Counted from the first letter of the stretch, positions 1 to 8,815 are shown. The stretch: DNA of 64,000 nucleotides from Herbaspirillum sp. RV1423 (GCF_000577615.1 NZ_CBXX010000006.1:124001-188000), one strand, 5' to 3'. A program made the numbers and translations. The notes: a model not told the origin generated them from the letters alone.

Positions 1-1
1 C

Positions 2-166
2 GTGGAAACCGTCGGCAACGACTACCTGGCAAGCGTGAAGTTCTTCGGCTTCATCAAGGAAGATCAGAATGCGTCGCCGACTCAGTTCAGCGAAATCTGG
101 AACTTGTCGAAACCGGTCTCCGGCAACGGCGGCTGGGTATTGGCAGGCATTCAGCAATTGTCCTGA
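2..166 (+). CDS. Tim44-like domain protein, C-terminal end (partial)
   Basis: The frame is open to the left edge and gives 54 residues before TGA. The segment contains VGNDYLASVKFFGFIKED and ends in a GGWVLAGIQQ-type tail. This pattern is typical of the C-terminal Tim44-like fold found in small bacterial membrane-associated proteins. The N-terminal part, which normally holds a signal or membrane segment, is outside the window, so length and localisation cannot be judged. A strong terminator follows 22 bases after the stop, so this is the last gene of its transcript. The family call rests on a short tail only. Confidence 0.55.
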   Translation: METVGNDYLASVKFFGFIKEDQNASPTQFSEIWNLSKPVSGNGGWVLAGIQQLS

Positions 167-188
167 TCGGCTGTTTGATTGAATTGGA

Positions 189-214
189 AGCCGCTCTTCG
201 GAGCGGCTTTTTTT
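189..214 (+). terminator. Rho-independent terminator
   Basis: The stem AGCCGCTC/GAGCGGCT with a TTCG tetraloop is followed directly by seven T. It ends the Tim44-like gene transcript before the OsmC gene. Confidence 0.9.
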
Positions 215-309
215 ACGTCTCCGGAACTCTTACGTCGGGTTGCGCGCTTGTCCTATGCCGCACGGCGGGCGATGGTCGCATGATGATGTTTTGTGTCAAG
301 GAGAATGCC

Positions 310-732
310 ATGCAACGACAAGCTTCCGCCGTCTGGAACGGCAGCCTGAAGGACGGTAGCGGCGCGCTGAGCACCGAGAGCAAGACGCTGGACGCGACGC
401 AATATTCGTTTACCGCGCGCTTTGAAAATGGCGTCGGCACCAATCCGGAAGAATTGATCGCCGCCGCGCATGCGGGCTGTTTCTCGATGGATCTGTCGAG
501 CCGGCTCGGCAAGGCCGGCCTCGGGCCGGAGCGCATCGACACCAACGCCACGCTGACGCTGGAAAAAGTCGAAAACGGTTTTGCCATTACGGCCATCGTG
601 CTGGAGGTCAAGGCCAAATTGCAGAATCCCGACCAGGCCAAGTTCGACGAAGCCGTCGATCAGGCCAAAAAGGGATGTCCGGTATCGAAAGTGTTGAAGG
701 CCGACATCAGCGTACGGGCCAGCCTGGCATAG
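310..732 (+). CDS. osmC: OsmC/Ohr family peroxiredoxin
   Basis: A 140-residue OsmC-type thiol peroxidase that reduces organic hydroperoxides in the cytoplasm. Both family cysteines are visible, in AHAGCFSM and KKGCPVSKVL, and the length fits OsmC. The N-terminal part has the WNGSLKDGSGALST strand typical of OsmC rather than Ohr. I chose the ATG preceded by AAGGAG six bases upstream; the frame stays open further left, but no comparable ribosome site is seen there. It is monocistronic, between a terminator and a convergent small ORF. OsmC and Ohr cannot be separated with certainty by eye. Confidence 0.9.
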   Translation: MQRQASAVWNGSLKDGSGALSTESKTLDATQYSFTARFENGVGTNPEELIAAAHAGCFSMDLSSRLGKAGLGPERIDTNATLTLEKVENGFAITAIVLEVKAKLQNPDQAKFDEAVDQAKKGCPVSKVLKADISVRASLA

Positions 733-903
733 TCAGGAACGGAGTTGCCGCTCTTGCGGCGGCTCTTCCGCCCGAGGAATCGTTTGCTCCTCGCCGGCGC
801 AGCCGCACGAGGTTTCGCCGCCTTGCCCCCGCAAGGGATAACGCAAGGCCAGCGGCACGGCGGCAATCGCCAATATCGCTGTGGTTGCGTCAAGCCAGTC
901 CAT
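733..903 (-). CDS. Small membrane protein with Cys-x-Cys motif, unknown
   Basis: A 56-residue ORF. It starts MDWLDATTAILAIAAVPLAL, which is one hydrophobic helix, followed by a basic RYPLRGQ stretch, then a TSCGCAG motif and a charged Glu/Pro/Gln/Arg tail. A GGAG site lies 9 bases before the ATG. The ORF begins 14 bases after the stop of the upstream substrate-binding protein gene and ends immediately next to the convergent osmC stop, so it fills the gap exactly, which favours a real gene. The CxC could bind metal or form a disulfide. I do not recognise the family and assign no function. Confidence 0.55.
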   Translation of the reverse strand: MDWLDATTAILAIAAVPLALRYPLRGQGGETSCGCAGEEQTIPRAEEPPQERQLRS

Positions 904-917
904 GATCTGTACTCCGG

Positions 918-1871
918 TTATGCCGGCTTCCAGATCGCAACGTCGGTTGCGTTGACTTTCCTTGGCAACAAACCGGCGGCGAAAAACGTGTCGGCGATGC
1001 GCTGCTGTTCGCCCAATGCGTTCACCACTACCGCACGCACCTCATAGCTGCGGCGGCTGTTCGCCAGTTCGATCGTCGGTGCATCGAGCCCCCAGATTGG
1101 GGCCAGGAAAGCAGCCGCTTCCTTCGGGTTCTGGCGCACCCACAATCCGGTCTTTTTCAATTCGTCGAACACGATCGCCAACACTTCCGGATGCGCTTCC
1201 GCAAACGGCGTCGAGGCCAGGTAATAGCGTTGATAGTCGGCGATATTGCGGCCGTCGGAGAGGATGCGCACCGGCGTCTGCTTTTGCACGCCGGCGAGGA
1301 AAGGATCCCAGGTGACCCAGGCATCGACGCTGCCGCGTTCGAAGGCGGCACGGCCATCTGCGGGCGTGAGATAGGCGACGTCGATGTCGCTGAATTTCAG
1401 GCCGGCTTTTTCGAGTGTCGCGATCAACAGGTAATGTACGCCGGCGGCCTTGGTCACGGCAATTTTCTTGCGCTTCAGATCGGCGATCGTCTTGATCGGT
1501 GAATCATTGCGCACGATGACGGCTTGCGCCGACGGCGAGGGTGCTTCCTGCGCCAGATAAGTCAGTTTGGCGCCGGCGGCCTGGGCGAACACCGGGACGG
1601 TGTCGGCCACGTCGGCGCTGAGGTCGACGCCGCCGACGTTGAGCGCTTCCAGCAGTGGCAGGCCGCTGGAAAATTCGTGCCAGCCAATCTTGATGTTGAG
1701 CGGCGTCAGCCGCTTTTCCAGCGCGCCGTTGGCCTTGATGACGGTGAGCAGCGTGGAGGATTTCTGATAGCCGATGCGCACTTGCGCCGGTTTGCCGGTT
1801 TGCGCCTGGGCGGGTAGGCTCAATGCTGCTGCGGCGGCAGCGGTCAGGCGGAGAAAATGTCGGCGTTGCAT
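918..1871 (-). CDS. ssuA: Aliphatic sulfonate-type ABC transporter substrate-binding protein
   Basis: A 317-residue periplasmic binding protein of the SsuA/TauA family. The N-terminus MQRRHFLRLTAAAAAALSLP has a double-arginine-like signal (RRHFL) and an AQA cleavage site. The mature part opens with RIGYQKSSTLLTVIK, the usual first strand and loop of SsuA, and contains DGRAAFERGSVDAWVTWDPF, the family hallmark in the second lobe. Family members deliver alkanesulfonates or taurine to an SsuB/SsuC importer for sulfur supply. No permease or ATPase gene is adjacent, so it is an orphan here; the ligand is inferred from family only. Confidence 0.85.
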   Translation of the reverse strand: MQRRHFLRLTAAAAAALSLPAQAQTGKPAQVRIGYQKSSTLLTVIKANGALEKRLTPLNIKIGWHEFSSGLPLLEALNVGGVDLSADVADTVPVFAQAAGAKLTYLAQEAPSPSAQAVIVRNDSPIKTIADLKRKKIAVTKAAGVHYLLIATLEKAGLKFSDIDVAYLTPADGRAAFERGSVDAWVTWDPFLAGVQKQTPVRILSDGRNIADYQRYYLASTPFAEAHPEVLAIVFDELKKTGLWVRQNPKEAAAFLAPIWGLDAPTIELANSRRSYEVRAVVVNALGEQQRIADTFFAAGLLPRKVNATDVAIWKPA

Positions 1872-2045
1872 GATGTCCTTTTCTTGTTCGTGTCCCGGCA
1901 GGACGCGCGCATAAACAAAGGCGCGGCGGTCCCCTTCGGGTCACACTCTACGGACGAAGTCCGGGAAAAAGAACGATTTTTTTCGCGCTAGCTTATTTGC
2001 CTGGCGCATGTGCGCGTATCGACGTCGTTGGCGTGCGTGATCGCG
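1872..2045. other. Intergenic region with small hairpin
   Basis: This gap separates the ssuA-like start from the end of the kinase-like gene. It holds a short perfect stem CGGAC-GAA-GTCCG (1951-1963) and an A5/T7 tract at 1966-1983. Neither makes a convincing intrinsic terminator for leftward transcription, and no clear promoter hexamers are seen. Confidence 0.4.
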
Positions 2046-2651
2046 TCAAGGCAGGTGAAGTTCGAACTGGGCGCCGCCATCGGGATGATTGGCGAGCAGG
2101 GCTTCGCCCTTCTTGTCGCCCTTGTGATGCGCGCCGGCAATCGCCTTGCACAGATCCATGCCGAGGCCAGTGGAGGGTTTGGCTTCCTGCGTGCCGATGC
2201 CGGGGCCGTCGTCGCGCACGCTGAAAACGATACCGTTGCCGTCCTTGCGGCAGGCCAGTTCGATGCGTGAACGTGCGAAACGCGTGGCGTTTTGCAGTGC
2301 GGCTTCGAGCGCCAGGCCGACCAGGTTCTCATCGAAGAAGGCGACCAGCGGCATGTCGTTTTCATTGATGACGACATCCAGGCCTGACTGGTTGATTGTC
2401 AGATGGCGCAGCAAGCCCCGCAGGAAATCTTGCGGCGACAGCGCTTCGATCTGCGCTGTCAGGCCTTGCGAGGACGCTTTGTACAAGGTCAGGAAACCGA
2501 TGAGTTTTTCTTGCAGGGTGAGGCAGGTCAGATGCGCGTGGCCGGCGCGCTCATCGGCGGAATCGGCCGCCAGCGCGCGCAGTTCGCCTTCGAGCACGCC
2601 GAGCGAATTCTTGATGTCGTGAACGATGATGGCGGCGAGTTTGGCGTCCAT
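2046..2651 (-). CDS. Soluble histidine kinase-like ATPase
   Basis: A 201-residue protein made almost only of a kinase core. Residues 8-16 read IIVHDIKNS, an H-box with the candidate phospho-histidine at position 11. An N-box-like NATRFARSRIE, a G1 box DDGPGIG and a G2-like STGLGMDLCKAI follow. There is no membrane segment and no sensor domain, so it must take its signal from a partner. Its start lies 4 bases beyond the stop of the receiver-TPR gene, so the two are co-transcribed and probably form a pair. It could be a kinase or a phosphotransfer/phosphatase protein. Confidence 0.75.
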   Translation of the reverse strand: MDAKLAAIIVHDIKNSLGVLEGELRALAADSADERAGHAHLTCLTLQEKLIGFLTLYKASSQGLTAQIEALSPQDFLRGLLRHLTINQSGLDVVINENDMPLVAFFDENLVGLALEAALQNATRFARSRIELACRKDGNGIVFSVRDDGPGIGTQEAKPSTGLGMDLCKAIAGAHHKGDKKGEALLANHPDGGAQFELHLP

Positions 2652-2655
2652 ATTG

Positions 2656-4284
2656 TCAGTTTTTTTGAGCGGCTTTGGCCACTGTGTCGCGCAGGAATTT
2701 ATGCATTTTGCTGACGCGGTCGTTGCCCGGGATCAGGCGGTCCAGGGTATTCAGGTAACGGTTGACGCGCTTGACATATTCCTGATTGATGCCGCGCTGG
2801 CTCATCCACAGCAGGTGCAACTGCGCAGCGGCCATCAGCACGCCGGTATTTTCCGGCATGCTGTGCAGGGCTTCTTCCAGTTTGACCAGCGATTCGTCCG
2901 GTTTGGCGCTGCGCATCAGGGCATTGGCTTCGGCGATGATCGTCATGCACTGCTTGACGGCGCCGTCCACCAGCGTGTCGGTCATCTCTTCCTTGCCGCA
3001 ATCGGCCAGCACTTTGCGCGCCAGAGCCAGCAAGGTCTTGTTCTCGTGGTCGGATTTCACCGCTTCCGAAATCAGTTGCGCGCCTTCTTCGTCCCGGCCC
3101 ATCGAGAAGGCGGCTTTGGCCAGCGCCAGTGTGGCCATTTCGGAGGGCGCGCCCTCGGCGGCGATTTTTGACGCTTCGAAAGCTTTCTCCGCGGCGTCGA
3201 GATTGCCGAGTTTGACGTGCGCTTGCGCGGCGACGGCCGATTGCGCCGAATTGAACATCTTCGATTCGGCATAGCGCCTCGGCGCAGTCGACAGCAACTG
3301 CAGCGCGGCGGCGGCGTCGCCGGTGTCGACATGGACCTGGGCCAGCGTCAGCAGGTCGCCGGGCTGGGCCGTCAACGAACCCTTGGTGTGCTTGAGCACC
3401 TTGTCGAAGGCTTCCTTGGCCTGTTCCAGGTCACCCACACGGTAAGCGGCATCGCCTACCATGCGGCTGCGTCGCGCCGAAGGGATGATGGCGGAGGAGC
3501 GCGACAAGGCTTCCAGCGCTTCGGCCTGGTTGCCTTTGGCTTCCTCGATCTGTGCCAGCAGGTCATAGGCTTCGATGTATTGCGAATTCTGCGCCAGCAC
3601 GTTTTGCACCAGCACCTTGGCGGCGTCGAACTGACCCGCCGCGATATCGCAGCGCGCCATGCCGATCTTGGCCCATACCAGGTCGTCGCGCATCTCAAGC
3701 GCTTGCCCATAGACGGCGCGGGCTTCTTCGATGCGGCGCAATTCGATCAGCAGGTTGCCCTTGATCTTGAGGATGTCCACAATCCATTTTGGGGCGCTCT
3801 TGAGCACGTTGTCGCATTCGACAATGGCGCCGGCCTCATCTTTGCGCTTGAGCTTGTCGTTGATGGGCAGCAGGATATTCTGCTTTTCCAGCAGGCGGTC
3901 GATGCGTTCGGCCAGCTTGGACGCGGTCAGCGGCTTGAGCATGTAGGCGTCGGGCTGGAATTCGGCGGCGCTGGCAACCAGGTTGTAACCGCTTTCGGCA
4001 GTCACCATGACGAACATGGTCGTCGGCGGCAACAGGTTTTTCGTACGGAAAAACTCGAGCAACTGCTGGCCGTTGGTTTCCTTGTTCAGGTTGTAGTCGC
4101 ACACGATCAGGTCGTAGGCGCTGGCCTCCACAAAGCGGATCGCTTCGTCGGGCGTGCCGGCCTGGTCGACTTTTGTGATGCCGAGTTGGCCCAGATGCAT
4201 GCGGATGTTTTGGCGCATCGCGGGCATGTCATCGATGATGAGCGAACGCAGGCTGCTGATGCGGCTGAATGGAACCAAGGTCAT
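2656..4284 (-). CDS. Response regulator receiver domain fused to TPR repeats
   Basis: A 542-residue cytoplasmic regulator. Residues 12-125 are a complete receiver: acidic pair D18-D19, phospho-acceptor D63 in VCDYNL and K117 in MLKP. The rest is a long alpha-helical array of tetratricopeptide repeats (for example EARAVYGQALEMRDDLVWAKIGMARCDIAAG, split here only by eye), a protein-binding scaffold instead of a DNA-binding output. I start at MTLVPFSR, just before the receiver; the frame is open 29 codons further with no better site, and neither has a strong ribosome site. The downstream kinase-like gene follows after 4 bases. Confidence 0.8.
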   Translation of the reverse strand: MTLVPFSRISSLRSLIIDDMPAMRQNIRMHLGQLGITKVDQAGTPDEAIRFVEASAYDLIVCDYNLNKETNGQQLLEFFRTKNLLPPTTMFVMVTAESGYNLVASAAEFQPDAYMLKPLTASKLAERIDRLLEKQNILLPINDKLKRKDEAGAIVECDNVLKSAPKWIVDILKIKGNLLIELRRIEEARAVYGQALEMRDDLVWAKIGMARCDIAAGQFDAAKVLVQNVLAQNSQYIEAYDLLAQIEEAKGNQAEALEALSRSSAIIPSARRSRMVGDAAYRVGDLEQAKEAFDKVLKHTKGSLTAQPGDLLTLAQVHVDTGDAAAALQLLSTAPRRYAESKMFNSAQSAVAAQAHVKLGNLDAAEKAFEASKIAAEGAPSEMATLALAKAAFSMGRDEEGAQLISEAVKSDHENKTLLALARKVLADCGKEEMTDTLVDGAVKQCMTIIAEANALMRSAKPDESLVKLEEALHSMPENTGVLMAAAQLHLLWMSQRGINQEYVKRVNRYLNTLDRLIPGNDRVSKMHKFLRDTVAKAAQKN

Positions 4285-4665
4285 AAAGGGAAGCAGAAAA
4301 CTCGTAATATTACTAGATGGCAATGTATACCAGATACGCGGAATATCCGCCGGAAATCCTAGATATTCCACACAATGCGGCGATTACCGTTTCGACCCGC
4401 TGCTCCCCCGAAGGGGCGGGGCTCTCCGTTTGCCAGCAGGATTCGTACCTGCAACATCGTTATAATTGGCGCGGATACTAACAGAGTATTGTGAAAAGCT
4501 TGTTTGGATGTGCGATTCTTCCGTCATTGCTTGCATTTCCGACCACGACTTTGCCGCAAAAGCACAACAGACAAAAAAGAGCTTGCACGAACAACTGTTT
4601 TTTTATACAGTACTGTCTAGTTGATCTCTGCCTGACTCAAACGACCCCTTTGCTGAAAGAACCCT
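4285..4665. promoter_or_regulatory. recA upstream region
   Basis: This 381-base divergent gap holds the recA promoter with a LexA operator (listed separately). The proposed recA promoter is TTGCAC (4583-4588), 17 bases, TACAGT (4606-4611), with the operator between and over the -10. A second TATAAT at 4461-4466 could be the -10 of another rightward start, but no -35 at normal spacing is seen. A CCCC/GGGG stem lies near 4415-4422. No gene was found. Confidence 0.65.
4595..4610 (+). promoter_or_regulatory. LexA (SOS) operator of recA
   Basis: CTGT-TTTTTTAT-ACAG is a perfect match to the proteobacterial LexA consensus CTGT-N8-ACAG. It sits 56 bases before the recA ATG and overlaps the proposed -10 TACAGT, the same arrangement as in the Escherichia coli recA promoter. 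RecA filaments on single-stranded DNA trigger LexA cleavage, which would release this promoter. Confidence 0.9.
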
Positions 4666-5712
4666 ATGGACGACAAAAAACCCGCCAATAATTCCGAAAA
4701 GAGCAAAGCGCTTGCCGCTGCCCTTGCGCAGATCGAGAAGCAGTTCGGCAAAGGTTCGGTCATGCGTATGGAAGACGGTGCCGTCATCGAGGAAATCCAG
4801 GTTGTCTCGACCGGTTCCCTTGGCCTCGATATCGCGCTGGGCGTTGGCGGTTTGCCGCGCGGCCGCGTGATCGAAATCTACGGCCCCGAATCCTCCGGTA
4901 AAACCACGCTGACGCTGCAAGCTATTGCCGAAATGCAAAAACTCGGCGGCACGTGCGCCTTCATTGACGCGGAACATGCGCTGGATGTGACTTACGCGCA
5001 AAAGCTCGGCGTCAACCTGTCCGACTTGTTGATTTCCCAGCCAGATACTGGTGAACAGGCACTGGAAATCACCGATGCGCTGGTGCGTTCCGGCGGCGTA
5101 GACCTGATTGTAGTCGACTCGGTAGCAGCCTTGACCCCGCGCGCTGAAATCGAAGGCGACATGGGCGACTCCCTGCCCGGCCTGCAAGCCCGTCTGATGT
5201 CGCAAGCCCTGCGCAAGCTGACCGGCAGCATCAATCGCACCAACACGATGGTCATCTTCATTAACCAGATTCGCATGAAGATTGGCGTCATGTTCGGCAA
5301 TCCGGAAACCACGACCGGTGGCAATGCGCTGAAATTCTACGCTTCCGTGCGTCTGGATATCCGTCGCACCGGTTCGATCAAGTCCGGTGACGAAGTCATC
5401 GGCAGCGAAACCAAGGTCAAGGTCGTCAAGAACAAGGTGGCGCCGCCATTCCGCGAAGCGCACTTCGATATTCTTTATGGAGAAGGCACGTCGCGCGAAG
5501 GTGAAATCCTCGATCTGGGCTCCGAAGCGAAGATCGTCGAGAAGTCTGGCGCCTGGTATAGCTACAACGGCGAACGCATCGGCCAGGGCAAGGATAATGC
5601 GCGTAATTTCCTGAAGGAGCGTCCGGAACTGGCACGCGAAATCGAAAACAAGGTGCGTGCTTCGCTAGGCGTGCCGGAACTGGTTGGCGCGCCTACCGCT
5701 GAAGCATCCTGA
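4666..5712 (+). CDS. recA: Recombinase RecA
   Basis: A 348-residue DNA recombinase and LexA co-protease. It forms filaments on single-stranded DNA, carries out strand exchange and triggers the SOS response. Walker A GPESSGKT is at residues 73-80. Core segments such as FIDAEHALD, the L2-loop region [21 protein letters not shown] and the C-terminal helix [14 protein letters not shown] are intact, and length is normal. A LexA box controls it and recX follows 47 bases downstream, the usual partner. No insertion or intein is present. Confidence 0.99.
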   Translation: MDDKKPANNSEKSKALAAALAQIEKQFGKGSVMRMEDGAVIEEIQVVSTGSLGLDIALGVGGLPRGRVIEIYGPESSGKTTLTLQAIAEMQKLGGTCAFIDAEHALDVTYAQKLGVNLSDLLISQPDTGEQALEITDALVRSGGVDLIVVDSVAALTPRAEIEGDMGDSLPGLQARLMSQALRKLTGSINRTNTMVIFINQIRMKIGVMFGNPETTTGGNALKFYASVRLDIRRTGSIKSGDEVIGSETKVKVVKNKVAPPFREAHFDILYGEGTSREGEILDLGSEAKIVEKSGAWYSYNGERIGQGKDNARNFLKERPELAREIENKVRASLGVPELVGAPTAEAS

Positions 5713-5759
5713 TGTCGAACGTCCTCGCTTGCGCCGTATTTGTTGTACCGGCTTAAACC

Positions 5760-6227
5760 ATGCCCAGGCCGCAACTCAGCCTGAAGGCGCGAGCGCTCAA
5801 ATATCTCTCTTCACGTGAGCATAGTCGTCTGGAACTTGCGCGTAAGCTAACCCCTTACGCGCAAGATGACGACGATATCGAAGCCCTGCTCAATTGGCTG
5901 CAAGAATCCAAATTCCTTTCACAAGAGCGTTTTTCGGAATCGCTGGTGCATCGTCGCGCCGGACGTTACGGTAATAACCGCATCCTGTCCGAGTTGCAAA
6001 GCCACGGCATCAATGGCGAGGCGCTGGGCGACGTCAGGCAGGAACTGACGCAAGGCGAATCCGCACGTGCGCGCGAGGTGTTGCGGCGCAAATTCTCCGA
6101 GGCGCCGGCGGATCCGGCCACGCGCGCCAAGTGCATGCGCTTTCTTCAGCAGCGTGGTTTTTCCCATCGCGCGATCCAGGTAGCGGTCAAAACTGCCTGG
6201 AGCGATGAACATGATGGCCTCGACTGA
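5760..6227 (+). CDS. recX: Regulatory protein RecX
   Basis: A 155-residue helical protein that binds RecA filaments and limits their ATPase and strand-exchange activity. The [19 protein letters not shown] and [23 protein letters not shown] segments are typical three-helix RecX repeats. An in-frame TAA lies three bases before the ATG, which fixes the start at or after this codon. No good ribosome site is visible, so translation may be weak or coupled to recA, as expected for a protein needed at a low ratio to RecA. Confidence 0.93.
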   Translation: MPRPQLSLKARALKYLSSREHSRLELARKLTPYAQDDDDIEALLNWLQESKFLSQERFSESLVHRRAGRYGNNRILSELQSHGINGEALGDVRQELTQGESARAREVLRRKFSEAPADPATRAKCMRFLQQRGFSHRAIQVAVKTAWSDEHDGLD

Positions 6228-6617
6228 TCGGGGCCGATTCTTTGCCGGGTAACGTTCGGAAAAGCCATTCTCCTCAAAATAGTTGGTAGTCGGCGCTACT
6301 GCTGCCTAGCCGAGGCGAGCTGTGCTAAAATCTCGGGGTTTTTGCTGCGCCGCATTAGCGGCTGTCATGGTAATTTTTGCGATGACGACACGCAATGCGA
6401 CAACGATTAATGTTGATCAAATGGCATTCTTTATGCCCAATGCACTTTCTGCACCTTCTACTAAGCAATTTGCCCGGTCGTACAGGCCATGCGCGTTCTC
6501 GTTCGGGGAAAACGCACAGCGGCGGATTCTTGTCTCCATTCGCGCCGTGCGGTATTGCCGCCAGCCGGATTTCAATCCAGTAAGTTTTATTTAATAGTGT
6601 CTTAAAGGGAAGCTCCC
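6228..6617 (+). promoter_or_regulatory. sucC upstream region, long leader
   Basis: 390 bases without a convincing gene. A GCTAAAAT -10-like element at 6324-6331 is followed by a T-rich stretch. A short CCGAG/CTCGG pairing around it, followed by GGTTTTT, could instead end recX transcripts. If transcription starts near 6338, sucC has an untranslated leader of about 280 bases. The leader contains AT-rich and GC-rich blocks but no riboswitch that I recognise. A 90-codon frame at 6322-6594 was rejected. Confidence 0.4.
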
Positions 6618-7784
6618 ATGAAAATCCATGAGTATCAGGGCAAAGAAATCCTCCGCCAATTCGGCGTGACCGTTCCACGCGGCATTCCATGCCAGTCCGT
6701 TGAAGACGCTGTCAAGGCGGCTGAAACCCTGGGCGGTCCGGTCTGGGTCGTCAAGGCACAAATCCACGCGGGCGGCCGCGGCAAGGGCGGCGGCGTGAAA
6801 GTCGCCAAATCCCTGGAGCAAGTCAAGGAATATGCGAACCAGATCCTTGGTATGCAATTGATCACGCACCAAACCGGCCCTGAAGGCCAAAAAGTGCGTC
6901 GCTTGCTGATCGAAGAAGGCGCAGATATCAAGAAAGAACTGTACGTCAGTATGGTGACCGACCGCGTCAGCCAACGCGTGGTCCTGATGGCTTCCAGCGA
7001 AGGCGGCATGGACATCGAAGAAGTTGCGGAAAGCCACCCTGAACTGATCCACCAAATCGCCATCGATCCGGCCACCGGCCTGACCGACGCCGACGCCGAC
7101 AGCATCGCCGCCAAGATCGGCGTACCAGCCGGTTCCATCGCCGATGCGCGCAAGCAACTGCAAGGCCTGTACAAGGCTTACTGGGAAACCGACGCATCGC
7201 TGGCCGAAATCAACCCCCTGATCCTGACCGGCGACGGCAAGGTCATCGCACTGGACGCCAAGTTCAACTTCGACTCCAACGCGCTGTTCCGCCATCCTGA
7301 AATCGTCGCTTACCGCGATCTGGACGAAGAAGACCCAGCCGAAATCGAAGCTTCCAAATTCGACCTGGCCTACATCTCTCTCGACGGCAACATCGGCTGT
7401 CTGGTCAACGGCGCCGGTCTGGCCATGGCGACCATGGACACCATCAAATTGTTCGGCGGCGAACCTGCCAACTTCCTGGATGTCGGCGGCGGCGCCACCA
7501 CCGAGAAGGTTACCGAAGCATTCAAGATCATGCTGAAGAACCCTGAACTGAAAGCCATCCTGGTCAACATCTTCGGCGGCATCATGCGCTGCGACGTGAT
7601 CGCTGAAGGCGTTATTGCTGCGTCCAAAGCCGTTTCCCTGAAAGTGCCGCTGGTCGTGCGCATGAAGGGCACCAACGAAGAGATCGGCAAGAAGCTGCTG
7701 GCCGACTCCGGCCTGCCGATCATTTCGGCGGACAGCATGGAAGAAGCTGCGCAAAAAGTTGTTGCTGCAGCCAACGGTAAATAA
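6618..7784 (+). CDS. sucC: Succinate-CoA ligase (ADP-forming) subunit beta
   Basis: A 388-residue beta subunit of succinyl-CoA synthetase, which makes ATP in the TCA cycle by converting succinyl-CoA to succinate. The N-terminal ATP-grasp domain begins [17 protein letters not shown] and has the glycine-rich loop [12 protein letters not shown]. The C-terminal ligase domain carries the GGGATTEKV and [11 protein letters not shown] motifs. AGGGAAG ribosome site precedes the ATG. sucD follows after 17 bases, giving the usual sucCD operon; the other TCA genes are not adjacent. Confidence 0.98.
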   Translation: MKIHEYQGKEILRQFGVTVPRGIPCQSVEDAVKAAETLGGPVWVVKAQIHAGGRGKGGGVKVAKSLEQVKEYANQILGMQLITHQTGPEGQKVRRLLIEEGADIKKELYVSMVTDRVSQRVVLMASSEGGMDIEEVAESHPELIHQIAIDPATGLTDADADSIAAKIGVPAGSIADARKQLQGLYKAYWETDASLAEINPLILTGDGKVIALDAKFNFDSNALFRHPEIVAYRDLDEEDPAEIEASKFDLAYISLDGNIGCLVNGAGLAMATMDTIKLFGGEPANFLDVGGGATTEKVTEAFKIMLKNPELKAILVNIFGGIMRCDVIAEGVIAASKAVSLKVPLVVRMKGTNEEIGKKLLADSGLPIISADSMEEAAQKVVAAANGK

Positions 7785-7801
7785 TAGGACAAGGAATAGC
7801 T

Positions 7802-8683
7802 ATGTCGATTCTGATCAATAAAGACACCAAAGTCATCACCCAGGGCATCACCGGCAAAACCGGCCAATTTCACACACGCATGTGCCGCGACTACGCGAAT
7901 GGCAAGAACGCATTCGTTGCTGGCGTGAATCCGAAAAAGGCCGGTGAAGATTTCGAAGGCATTCCGATTTTCGCGAATGTTTCCGAAGCCAAGAAGGCAA
8001 CCGGCGCCACCGTTTCCGTGATTTACGTTCCGCCTGCAGGCGCTGCTGCCGCAATCTGGGAAGCCGTTGAAGCCGACCTGGATCTGGCCATCTGCATCAC
8101 CGAAGGCATTCCGGTCCGCGATATGCTGGAACTGAAAAACCGTATGGCCAAGGCCGGCAGCAAGACCTTGCTGCTGGGCCCTAACTGCCCGGGTCTGATT
8201 ACACCGGACGAAATCAAGATCGGCATCATGCCTGGCCACATCCACAAAAAGGGCCGCATCGGCGTGGTGTCCCGTTCGGGCACACTGACCTACGAAGCCG
8301 TCGGTCAATTGACTGCACTGGGCCTGGGGCAATCGACGGCAGTCGGTATCGGCGGCGACCCGATCAACGGTCTGAAGCACATCGACATCATGAAGGCATT
8401 CAATGATGATCCTGATACCGACGCCGTCATCATGATCGGTGAAATCGGTGGTCCCGACGAAGCAAACGCTTCCTACTGGATCAAGGACAACATGAAGAAG
8501 CCGGTGGTCGGTTTCATCGCCGGCGTGACTGCGCCTCCAGGCAAGCGCATGGGCCACGCCGGTGCGCTGATTTCCGGCGGCGCCGACACGGCGGAAGCCA
8601 AGCTGGCGATCATGGAAGAGTGTGGCATCAAGGTCACTCGCAACCCCTCCGAAATGGGGCGTTTGCTGAAGTCGGTGCTGTAA
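7802..8683 (+). CDS. sucD: Succinate-CoA ligase (ADP-forming) subunit alpha
   Basis: A 293-residue alpha subunit that pairs with SucC. It has the CoA-binding Rossmann fold (residues 1-120, with VITQGITGKTGQFHT) and the active-site histidine in MGHAGALISGG (His252), which is phosphorylated during catalysis. Length and motifs are normal. AAGGAA lies before the ATG. The transcript ends at a 12-bp stem-loop about 100 bases downstream. Confidence 0.98.
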   Translation: MSILINKDTKVITQGITGKTGQFHTRMCRDYANGKNAFVAGVNPKKAGEDFEGIPIFANVSEAKKATGATVSVIYVPPAGAAAAIWEAVEADLDLAICITEGIPVRDMLELKNRMAKAGSKTLLLGPNCPGLITPDEIKIGIMPGHIHKKGRIGVVSRSGTLTYEAVGQLTALGLGQSTAVGIGGDPINGLKHIDIMKAFNDDPDTDAVIMIGEIGGPDEANASYWIKDNMKKPVVGFIAGVTAPPGKRMGHAGALISGGADTAEAKLAIMEECGIKVTRNPSEMGRLLKSVL

Positions 8684-8782
8684 TTCATCTGTCGCAACAG
8701 CAATACAGCAACACGAGCGGCAGGATGGGAAGTTATTTGTCCGGACATCGGCAGAACTTCCCTGCCTGACCGGTGACATAAC

Positions 8783-8815
8783 AATATGGGGAGCTCCGGC
8801 TCCCCATATTGCTTT
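8783..8815 (+). terminator. Stem-loop downstream of sucD
   Basis: A perfect 12-bp stem AATATGGGGAGC / GCTCCCCATATT with loop TCCG, followed by only GCTTT. It is the likely end of the sucCD transcript, though the T-tract is short. Confidence 0.7.

Noticed and set aside
6322..6594. 90-codon frame before sucC
   Set aside because: Mixed composition, no homology that I recognise, no ribosome site; more likely leader sequence.
7370..8779. 469-codon minus-strand frame opposite sucC/sucD
   Set aside because: Shadow of the third-codon-position GC bias; sucC and sucD are unmistakable and the antisense product has no domain pattern.
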